NCBI GenBank assembly: GCA_001792895.1
Contig: MARA01000012.1
Coordinates: 1,116,001 to 1,180,000, forward strand
Source: Lentinus brumalis
Lineage: Eukaryota; Basidiomycota; Agaricomycetes; Polyporales; Polyporaceae
Reading direction: 5' to 3'
Length of the DNA: 64,000 bases
This document shows positions 1 to 8,678 of this stretch, piece by piece. How positions within the stretch are numbered: position 1 is the first letter of the stretch; each line of letters begins with the position of its first letter. Both the position numbers and the translations under genes were made by a program. The notes below the pieces were generated by a model. The model was given only the letters and a program-made list of their open reading frames with translations. It did not search any database and was not told where the DNA came from.

Positions 1-425
1 ACGTAAACATGATTACGCTACGCTTCCAAATTGGGTTAATTCGGAACTTGCCGAGACGCGCTCAGACGCGTCCTCGACGTGTCGTGCTTCTCCTGTCCTC
101 GACGTGTCCACTGCTGTAGACTACCGGGCATCCCAATAGACATGTTTTCCCTGCTGCTTGACTGCCAGCTGGTTGTCCCCGGGAGTCTTTTGGTGAGTCT
201 CTCTTGCTTGCAGCCCAATAGTAGTTAGTACCACGGCACCCCAATGGCCCGCCCATGGACCCTGACCTTCAGATTCCGAGAATGGAGAAAGGCGGGCACG
301 TTTGCCGCTCGGCTGTGTCTACGGTGTGTCTCTACAAGCCTTGTCATCTCCTGCGAGCTCACCTACTGCGAGCATTAGCTGCGTGCACAAACCTGCCTGT
401 CTGTATCACCACCAGGAAGTCCCGG
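1..425. other. 5' flank, no gene supported
   Basis: No ORF here has a recognisable domain. A short phrase, cctcgacgtgtc, occurs twice (near 72 and 97). The stretch probably holds the promoter of the large plus-strand gene that begins near 426. Confidence 0.4.
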
Positions 426-3275
426 GATGGAAGTCATGGAAGATCAGGACGACACAGCTCTATTCGACAAGCTTTCCGACGGCGACTTCGGGCACGCGAT
501 GGATGAGTGGGAGACGAACTCACCGTTCGTGGAGGAGCAGCTACCCAGGTACGCCGTGAATCTCATTTTGCTGCACCAGTTGCAGCTCGCCTCACTTACA
601 GCTTAATATTATAAAAGGTCTAGAGTTATTGAATTCATCACTGGCACGGAGTTGGAGGGCAGTGCGTCAAAGGATGACGATGTTGCAACCTCCGCGACCA
701 GCCTGTCGAAGACCATACTCCCAACTACCCCTCCACCCTCATCCTCACGACGAGCAACGCGTCTTCCGAGACCGAAACTCGACGAGGCAGGCCGCTCGGC
801 AGCAAGAACACTCACGCGGCTACTCAAGCTGAAGGCTCGCCGTCTGGGGAGGTACCTGTCAAGCGAGGGCCGGGTCGTCCGCGTGGTACCGGTCCGCGAC
901 AACTTGCACGCAAGGCAGCTGAAGCGGCGGGCGAGGTACTCGACGTGCCCAGACGAAAACCGGGGCGGCCGCGTAAGGAGTTGCCGAGCAACCCTGGACC
1001 GCAGAAGCAACTTGAGTACACCGTCACCGTCTCGGTATGTTCTCACCTATCCTCGCTTACTCCTGAGTCCTCGTGCTCATATTCGTTCATAGGGCAAACT
1101 ACGTGTCCCTGGGATGCCCTCGGCTCAACAACTGCGGCAGGATAGTGCTCGGGATGGCCCTGCACACCCAACGCACGCACCACTGGAGCGTCATGCACTC
1201 GGACGTGCCACTGAGGCGGCGCCAAGTACATCGTCCGAGGCCACCTCTGATTTACCTCCGCAAGAAGACAGCAGGGACGGCAGCAGTGTTCTAGGTGATC
1301 AGCATAGCATAACAAGTGCGTATGCTTCGCCTCTCCAGCTCCTATCTACTGACATAGCTCGGAGTCCAGGCGGCGAGCATATTCGTGTCTCAGAGCACCC
1401 ACCTGTGGCTAACCGCGTTCAAGTTCCCCACGCGGTGTCCGTCGTTGTCCCTGATGAGGACCCCTCACAGCTGTTCATGGATTCTCCTCCTGAGGGCGAC
1501 AACGACAACTTTTACAACGCCTTCGTCCTTGATGGAGTCGGTCAGGAGGATGACGACCCAGATGACGATATGGGTCAAGACCCGCTGGCTGATGCTGGCC
1601 GAGGAGTTCCAAACACGCAGACTCAGCGAGCGCGTCCCTCGTGGCTCATGGAGGCCTTCAATGAGAGGATTGCTGAAGCGCGCGATCGCTCGGGGCCCAA
1701 CAAGCTTCCAAATCCTTACCGACAGGGAACCTTCTGGTTTGCGCAAAAGGCGACCTACTTCCTGCTTCGTAATAAGAAGCCTAGCCCTCAATCTCTCTAC
1801 GCACCGCGATTCTTCCTCTGGGACCCACTTTCGCTAGTCTCCCAAGGCATCCCCTGTCCAAATTGTCGCAACGCGCTCTGTCGTGACGGCCACGTTCGTT
1901 ATCCTCGACGGGTTGTGGATCTCAAGCAATCTTTCTGGGTCATTGGGTACATATACCGCTGCAGCGTGTGTACCAACCCCAACACTGGACGGAAAGGAAC
2001 CTTGACATTCCGAAGCTGGGACGCGCGGATCCTCGCCGTGCTCCCACCAGAGCTTCGTGCGGAGTTCCCTGCCCGTCTGAGCTACAGGAGTGGCCTCTCT
2101 GTACAGGCGTACGACCTTCTGCGCTCATGTGTACAGAACGGAATGGGTGCGAAGCAGTTCTCAGACACCTTGCGGGTGCAGCATCTGCGGCATCACGATC
2201 AGACGCACCTTCAGTATCTTCACTACCTCCAAGGACGACGGCACACTGCAGATTGGTTCCCTGGCGAACACTTCGCTCCCTTCCTTCCCTTCGACGACAT
2301 GTCTCTCAATGGGTACCATGGCTTTGTTCCCAGCTCACAGTGGCTTCGAGACCTCTATGATCGTGGAGTCGAGGACCATATGCCGGATATAGACCAGCAT
2401 ACGTCAATGCTGTCTGGTGAAATCTGTGCGATCGACCATAGCCATAAAGTCAGTGACCTAGTACCGCTAACGCCGTCTGTTCATTCGGTGATAAACTAAC
2501 TTGGTCATTTTTCTGGCAGATCACAAAGCACGTCTTCAAGATCAACAGTGTTGAGATCTACGTCGGTCTTCTCTCGGTTACCAATGAGAAGGGCGAGCTC
2601 AGAATATGCGACCTTGTCGCCACGAAGGCTCACTCGCAATTCGAACTTGCACTCAAGCGGATGCGGGAAGCTCTGACTCGCTATGGACATTCCCAGCCCA
2701 AGCTCTTCTACACCGACAACATGGCCGACAAACAATTCCTTGAGACATGCTTTCCTTCTTTGCGAGAGGACATTGTCCCGGTCGAGAAGTATGCGCATCT
2801 TGACCCGCTGGCTCTCCCCGACGATGTCACAGTATTCGTTCACGGCGACACTCAAACCATCGACCAAGCCGTACTCGCTATCATGGACGATGTTGAGGAT
2901 CCAGACTCAGAGATTGTAGTTGGTCTCGATGCCGAGTGGAATGTTGACCTCCTCGCGGCTGGCATGCAAACCCGCAGTGGCGGTCGATCCCGGACGGCGA
3001 TACTACAAATTGCGTACAAGAAGCGTGTCTATATTCTGCAGGTCAGTGCAGCAGTTCTAGTAATGTGTGTCGCCTGTACTGACTTCATTTGTGTCCGGGG
3101 ATCTACGTACAGATTGGGAGGCTGCTTGCCTCGGGGGTTTTTCCGGCGCAGCTGCGCACATTCCTGCTGAACCCTAATGTCCGCAAAGTAGGCCGTCTCA
3201 TACACACCGACTTACGACACCTTCAAATGGAGTGCGGATCATCAGCACCATTCGTCGGTGCGCTTGACCTTGCTC
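426..3275 (+). pseudogene. DUF6729 / transposase-like / WRN-type exonuclease gene, 5' part (split by transposon)
   Basis: This is the 5' part of a large multidomain gene that resumes at 8679. The first ATG is near 426. An exon ending at 1034 carries three AT-hook cores (RRGRPLGSKN, KRGPGRPRG, RRKPGRPRK), which suggests DNA binding. Introns are read at 1035-1092, 2449-2519 and 3042-3112; the N-terminal splicing between about 540 and 690 is unclear. Exon 1093-2448 encodes a Cys-containing region (CPNCRNALC, CSVCTN) resembling DUF6729. Next come IDHSHK (Asp codon 2434) and FYTDN (Asp codon 2715), which look like the two Asp residues of a DDE/RNase H-fold transposase. A DEDD exonuclease domain follows, with motif I GLDAEW (2922-2939) and motif II VGRLIHTDLRHL (near 3190). 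The reading frame is open up to the insertion at 3275. The domain names are family knowledge; the transposase reading is my inference. As it stands the gene is broken, and splicing across the 5.4-kb insert is unlikely. Confidence 0.7.
3272..3275. repeat. 4-bp target duplication, left copy (GCTC)
   Basis: GCTC here is repeated at 8679-8682, exactly at both ends of the outer inserted element. Joining the host at this tetranucleotide keeps the exonuclease frame. Confidence 0.6.
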
Positions 3276-3845
3276 ATCAGGAAAAAAATACATGTCTAGC
3301 TAGACCTATCCCGTCTAGCTAGACGTGATAGGCTGAGAGTATAGTCCCCCTTTCCATAGCAGTAGATAGCCCTGTGCATAGCCTCTCTAGTACTACATAG
3401 CACTGCGATAGCTCTTGATATCTTTTTATATCCTTCATATTCGAGGTAACACGCGCTGGATATACACTGATGATCGTCCTCAAAAAATATATATTGCCAA
3501 TGATACTACACTATACATGGTACATCTACGCTGCCCACACCCCCATGTAAGTCAAAGCTGTCAGCAACAACAGACTTGGACAGCTGGCAGAGCTAAGGAA
3601 GTCGGTAGCAGGCGAGACCAAAGACATGATAGCTGAGGCAGATGACGAGCAAATAGGCGAGAGCAGGGCACGAGTGAAAGGCAGCAAGCAGAGTCACTAG
3701 GCGTGTGCAGATCGACAGATTGAGTCCAGCGCGTGGTGCTTGCTTGGCGGTATAGGGCTTGCAAAGAAGGGTGTGGCGGTGAGTCGACGTGGAGCGAGCT
3801 AACGGCAGACAGGACATGCAGGCTGCAGACAAATGGCGGGCAGGG

Positions 3846-3990
3846 CAAGCGAGCAGCGGGCAGGGGCAAGCGAGCAGCGGGCAGGGGCAAGCAAGCAGCG
3901 GGCAGGGGCAAGCAAGCAGCGGGCAGGGGCAAGCAAGCAGCGGGCAGGGGCAAGCAAGCAGCGGGCAGGGCAAGCGAGCAGCGGGCAGGG
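3846..3990. repeat. 21-bp minisatellite, about 7 copies
   Basis: Seven tandem units start at 3846, 3867, 3888, 3909, 3930, 3951 and 3971. The unit begins caagcragcagcgggcag and differs mainly at one A/G site. The sixth unit is 20 bp. Because the unit is a multiple of three, it produces spurious repetitive ORFs on both strands (for example CPLLACP repeats on minus), which I do not call as genes. Confidence 0.85.
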
Positions 3991-3999
3991 CGGGCAGAG

Positions 4000-4500
4000 C
4001 GAGTCAGCGGTAGAAAGGGCACTGGAATGGCGGACTGAGCGTGGGAGGTGCAAGCAATGCGCGAGCAGCGGGAATGAGCAAGCGACGGGCAGGGCAAATT
4101 GAAGGCTGGCAGGGTGAGCGGATGGCGTGAAGTACGAGCGAGCGGTGGGCAGTTCAGGCAAGTGGGGGGAAGTACGAGGAGGCGCAGGAAGTGCCAGCGA
4201 GTGACGCGGAGTACGAGTCAATGGCGGGAGGTACGAGTCAATGGCGGGAGGTATGAGGAGGCGGCGGGTTGGGTTGAGTAGGCGGTGGGCAGGGTGAGTA
4301 GGTGGCGGGCAGATCAAAGTGGGCGAGCCGGGCTAGCGTGTGGTTGAAGATACAAGGAAGCGGCAGGAGGTACAAGGACGTGACACGAGATACGAGCAGG
4401 CGGCGGGCAGACAGTGGGCAGGGCAAGTAGGTGGCAGGCAGGGTCCAGGACAAGTAGGCAGGGGGCAGGACGACACTCACAGAGCGTCCAAAGACTATCT
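4000..4500. repeat. GC-rich degenerate repeat tract
   Basis: The tract is purine-rich, with diverged repeats of the type gtacgagtcaatggcggga (near 4211 and 4232) and gcgggcag. It lies in the left arm of the outer element. No coding signal is convincing. Confidence 0.5.
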
Positions 4501-4852
4501 TCGAGCTGCCCGTGCATCAGATAAGTAGGACCTTGATTATATCTTGCGTGTTGACGACGCCGGGCAAGAGACGAGGCAGGAGGTGGAGAGCGAAGGGACG
4601 AAAAGTCTGCCAGCGCAGCCAAAGCGCAGGCGCACGTAAGTCACGTGTGACATTTAGTCCAGCCATGACTTGCAGCCTGCAAGTGCAGTTTGGCGCTCGA
4701 ATCCGACCGCGCTCCAGCACAAGATAAATGTGCTATTTCTCACCCTCCCGTGTGTCACTGATCTGCGAGTACGTAGTACAGTAGTTTTTCGCTGTTTGAC
4801 ACTATTCTGCACAGACTCACAGACCGCACAACTATCGAGAGCTATCTAGCTC

Positions 4853-4861
4853 TTGGTGGCT
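4853..4861. repeat. 9-bp target duplication of the MULE, left copy
   Basis: TTGGTGGCT occurs here and at 8593-8601, immediately outside the terminal inverted repeats. Nine bp is the typical target duplication length of Mutator-like elements. Confidence 0.9.
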
Positions 4862-5076
4862 GGATGGTGAGCCTGACCAAGGAACTTCCTTTTTTGGACG
4901 GCATCTAGACGCCTCAGATAAGACATGCGCTTATCTCTCCCGCCTGCCTTATCCGGAGTCCCCGCGCGCCCCTGCCCGCCCTGCCCGCCACTCTTCTCCT
5001 CCTCGACGTCGCGCACAACAACGGACGCGAATGACGCGTCCAAAACGCGTCGTTCCGATAGAATAATCATGTATGC
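4862..5076 (+). repeat. MULE left terminal inverted repeat
   Basis: It matches the reverse complement of 8389-8592 along its whole length apart from an 11-bp insertion and one G/A difference. Confidence 0.9.
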
Positions 5077-5256
5077 ATCTACTGAGGGAAATATAGCACG
5101 CATATGGCGCTCAATACCATAGAATGTCTGCAAGGTGTATGTTTTTCAAAGCACAGGCCCTCCAGAAAAATATAGCCGGGGCCTGTGGCGTCGAGCCAAC
5201 AACATGGGTGGTCTGCGCGAACGGGAAGACACTCACCACTCTGCTTGACATTTGCG

Positions 5257-8200
5257 ATGGCTTACTCTGGCAACAAACCTGCTCAATTCCGTGCTGTTCG
5301 ACCTGCAGAAGCAAGTGGTCAACAAGTCCAGCTCACCACCCGTCGCATAGCGTCGAAGGTCTACATCTCAAAGTTGTGGCTCACCAAGGGACAGCGCGCT
5401 CAAATCGACGCGTTCTACGCGAATCCGGACGCGTCACCGCTTGTAGTCCGTGTATTTGACGCGAACAATGTGGACGAGCAGCGGGCAGCTGCTGCGCTTC
5501 TTGCTTCTGAGGGGCTGGATCCGGACGGGCGCGAGGAGCTTGGGAATCGCTGGAGTTCTCTCTGGGATGGGGAGACAGAGAAGCGTGGAATTCTGACAAG
5601 GCGGGAGCTGTTTCAATGGTAAGTCACTCACCTTGCACCGAGGTACTTACCGCTAAGTAAGTACTACTGGTCTAGTGACTGCGGATATGACCATACCACC
5701 CGGAAGTCGAAGACACGACGTGTTCCCGTCGATTTCACCGGCTGCTTAGCACATGCCGAGATCCTGTGGGAGGTTGCGTCAGGGAAGATATTGATGGTTC
5801 GAGGCTTCTTCGGACACAATGAGGCGTGCAAGGAAGCTTTCATAATGCGCATTCCCCCTCTACCCCTCCACCCATCCGTCTACTCGCTCGCTCTAAAGCA
5901 GCTTGGAATGGGAGCTCAGCTCACGGATATTCAAGCCACCAACCGCACCATGTTCGCACAGCATGCATACCCGGAGCAGCCGCACGATCTCCGAGTCTCG
6001 AAGTCTCCCTACCGCTGGCTCCTTCAGAAATACGACACGCGCTCCCTCTATCGCCAATTCAATCGACTGCGGGGACTACGCACGGTAATTGCGCCTCACA
6101 TCAATGTCCATGAATGGTTAGATCCTTCCTCCCCTTCGTACAAGGAGGAGATCGCATCTGCAGTCTTCTACTACTCGGCTCGCGCAGAGAAGGACGACCG
6201 CTTCGAGGTGTGTATTGCCACCAAGGCAATGCAAGAGTCGGCGTGGAAGTACTGTCACGCGTCGCAGCTCATCCTGGACGGGACCTTTGGGGTCTGCGAT
6301 CGGAAGATGCTCCTCTTCATAGCCATGGGTGTGGATGAACGGGGACATGGCGTCCCTGTTGCATTCTTTCTCTTCTCCGCACCCTCAGGAAACAAGAAGA
6401 CAGACGCTGGGTACAATACGGAGATCCTGGAGAAGCTACTGCTTCGCTGGAAGACCACGCTGGATGCCGCGGACTTCAAGCCAAGCCCAGAAGCATCCTT
6501 TGCGCCGAAGGTCGCGATCACGGACACAGATCTGAAAGAGCGGAACGCCCTTGTCCGCGTCTTCCCAGATATCTGGTTGCTGATATGCAAGTTCCATCTG
6601 CGACAGTCTTGGCGGAACCATCGCGCGCGTGTTCTCAAGGGAACTTCCACGCTCCACGCAGACGTTCGCAGCTGGCTTCGCCAACTGGAGGAGAAGCTCA
6701 TTGACTCCCTCAACCATGCGGACGGAATGGCAGCGATCGAACGCGAGCGTGCACTTCTGACCAGTGAGGTTGCACCTCAGGACTCGCAGCTTGCAGCCGG
6801 CGCACTCGAACATCTCACGTATCTCAGTGGGTACTGGATGTCGGAGTCCCTCTGGAGGAGCTGGTCTGCCTTCGGCCGCCAAGTGGCTGCTGACAGGCTT
6901 GGATTCGAAGTCAATGCAGTACTCACCACTACAAATCACCTGGAGTCTTTCAACGGAATCCTCAAGCGGAAGCATCTCTCCCGCTGGCAACGCGGAAACC
7001 GCCGCCTCCGACTCGATGTTCTACTGCATCTGTTGATCACCAACATCATCCCATCAATCTTCAAAGCGCGCTCGCTGCAGGACACGGAAAGCACCCGCTT
7101 TGTTGCCATGTTGAAGGCCCTTCCGGGAGGGGATGCTCTTGTGCAGCAGATGGAGGCAAGAGAGAGACGAGGAACCGGCGGACAACAGTCGCAGTCACCC
7201 ACGCTGCCATGTGCTATTCACACAGACGATTCCACGCGTGATGCCGCTGCGTCCGAGATGTTCTCCGAGAAGCAGATAAGTGTTCCCATCCTCAGCTTCG
7301 AGGGCGAGACGCGCATCTTCGAATTTGATTGCTTCTCCTCCCGGGCTCTGGAATCCGACATACTCCCCATGCAATACAGGATAGCTGTTGGCGAGGACGG
7401 CTCGGCAGCCTGCTCGTGCCCCGACTTTCTGCACCACATGCATGCCTGCAAGCATATCCGTGCAGCACTCCTCCAGCTGGATGCGCTGCGCAGATCTGGA
7501 CTCAATCTACCCTGCATCTCCCTTCCCACCAGCGCAGACGAGGCTCACACGCGGTTTGATGATCAGCCTCCCGCTGTATCTCCGCGCTCAACCGTTACGG
7601 TTTCCCCTCCCACCCTTTCACCTTCCGAGCCAGCTTCAGCACGCATCATGCAGCGCGCGAGCAACCTAGTAGCCGACCTGCTCAGGGAGTCGGGTGACGC
7701 CTTCGAAGGGCACGATGAGGCCGTCCACATTGGCACCCGCACACCGGACGCAGAGCCCGAGCGCTCGCGTACTCCCGATTCGTCGCAAGTCCCGAGTCCC
7801 GTGCCCGCCGTATCTGCAGTAGATGAGGTTCGATGCGGAACTGCTTCAGCTTCAGACGTTCCTGCCATCATGACGTCTACTGCTGCGCCGAGCAGTGCAC
7901 GGGATGGCATTGACCGACAGGCAGTCGGGCGTGTCCTCCACGAGCTAGAGTGCATTGCACCACGCCTCCGCGAGATGCAGGCCCATCTGGAGGGCGTCTC
8001 GCTCGTACCCGCAGAGGTTGATCGGACAACCGAGGCAAAGAGACAGCTTGACGCTGTCTCAAAACGACTCTCACAACTGCTCGGCACTGTGTCGAGTTGT
8101 CCGGACTCCGCAGCATCTGTGATGCCCTCCACAGTACCCCAGAAGAGAGCAGCGGCAGACTCTCCCCCCTCTCCAAGAAGCCTGCAGAAGCGACGTGAAA

Positions 8201-8358
8201 CTTACCTTACCCCAATCACCGAGCCCTCTAACATCCCTACTATCACGTTCCCTACCCATTCCCGCTCTCAGAAGCTTCGGAAGAGGCCAGCCTTGTCGCT
8301 CTTGCCGCCCTCCCCTGAGAAATCCCAGAAGAGGAAGGATTCCTACGGTATTCATTAG
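5257..8358 (+). CDS. MULE transposase with SWIM zinc finger (2 exons)
   Basis: The predicted protein is about 1014 aa, from exons 5257-5618 and 5676-8358; the intron starts gtaagt and ends tctag, and joins a codon to give Cys. Start choice: the ATG at 5257 begins MAYSGNKPAQ and no in-frame ATG precedes it inside the element. The N-terminal region contains a CxC/His-rich stretch (CDCGYDHTTRK) that is probably the DNA-binding finger. The MULE catalytic core is visible: LILDGTF (first Asp, about residue 322), AITDTD (second Asp, about 405) and TTNHLESFNG (Glu, about 544). A SWIM finger CSC-x8-CKH follows near residue 700-715, then a Ser/Pro-rich tail with basic patches. It would catalyse cut-and-paste transposition in the nucleus. 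No stop or frameshift is visible. Confidence 0.93.
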
Positions 8359-8388
8359 TAGAAATACGCTGTGTCGTCCTAAATACAA

Positions 8389-8592
8389 GCATACATGATT
8401 ATTCTATCGGAACGACGCGTCATTCGCGTCCGTTGTTGTGCGCGACGTCGAGGAGGAGAAGAGTGGCGGGCAGGGCGGGCAGGGGCGTGCGGGGACTCCG
8501 GATAAGGCAGGCGGGAGAGATAAGCGCATGTCTTATCTGAGGCGTCTAGATGCCGTCCAAAAAAGGAAGTTCCTTGGTCAGGCTCACCATCC
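8389..8592 (-). repeat. MULE right terminal inverted repeat
   Basis: Inverted copy of the left repeat, lacking its 11-bp insertion. It begins immediately downstream of the transposase stop codon. Confidence 0.9.
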
Positions 8593-8601
8593 TTGGTGGC
8601 T
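8593..8601. repeat. 9-bp target duplication of the MULE, right copy
   Basis: TTGGTGGCT, identical to 4853-4861. Confidence 0.9.
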
Positions 8602-8678
8602 ATGCTGGTCATCTCCCGAGCCCTCGGAGAACTTGATAGTTCAGCGGGGCTCTACCTAGCATTTCGGTTTTTCCTGAT

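Larger units (their letters stand above)
4862..8592 (+). mobile_element. Complete Mutator-like element (MULE), 3731 bp
   Basis: The element starts GGATGGTGAGCCTGACC and ends with its reverse complement. The terminal inverted repeats are about 215 bp (4862-5076) and 204 bp (8389-8592). They are nearly identical: the main difference I see is an 11-bp insertion in the left copy (ccaaaacgcgt, near 5038-5050) plus one substitution. A perfect 9-bp target duplication flanks it. The single gene encodes a full transposase on the plus strand. The near-identical ends, perfect target duplication and intact ORF indicate a recent and possibly still active insertion. Confidence 0.92.
3276..8678. mobile_element. 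Outer non-autonomous DNA transposon carrying a nested MULE
   Basis: The element begins ATCAGGAAAAA and ends with its exact reverse complement TTTTTCCTGAT. Similarity continues imperfectly inward (ctagctaga-like on the left, ctaggtaga-like on the right). It is flanked by GCTC on both sides. Without the nested MULE and one copy of its target duplication it would be about 1.66 kb. It has no coding capacity of its own: the left arm (3276-4861) contains short palindromes (gtctagctagac twice near 3294-3324), a minisatellite and GC-rich degenerate repeats; the right arm is only 77 bp. The superfamily is undetermined; a 4-bp target duplication is unusual for the common fungal families. Confidence 0.6.

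Noticed and set aside
3840..4000. CRISPR-like array
   Set aside because: Units are directly adjacent without unique spacers; eukaryotic minisatellite.
3561..4317. Long repetitive ORFs on both strands (CPLLACP repeats on minus, SSGQGQA repeats on plus)
   Set aside because: They are produced by the 21-bp minisatellite, whose unit length is a multiple of three, within a non-coding transposon arm.
4680..4715. Possible tRNA B-box (gctcgaatccg)
   Set aside because: No matching A box or cloverleaf could be formed around it.
3846..5010. Shared gcgggcagggcgggcag string between the minisatellite region and the MULE TIR
   Set aside because: Simple GC-rich repeat motif; too short and low-complexity to show common origin.
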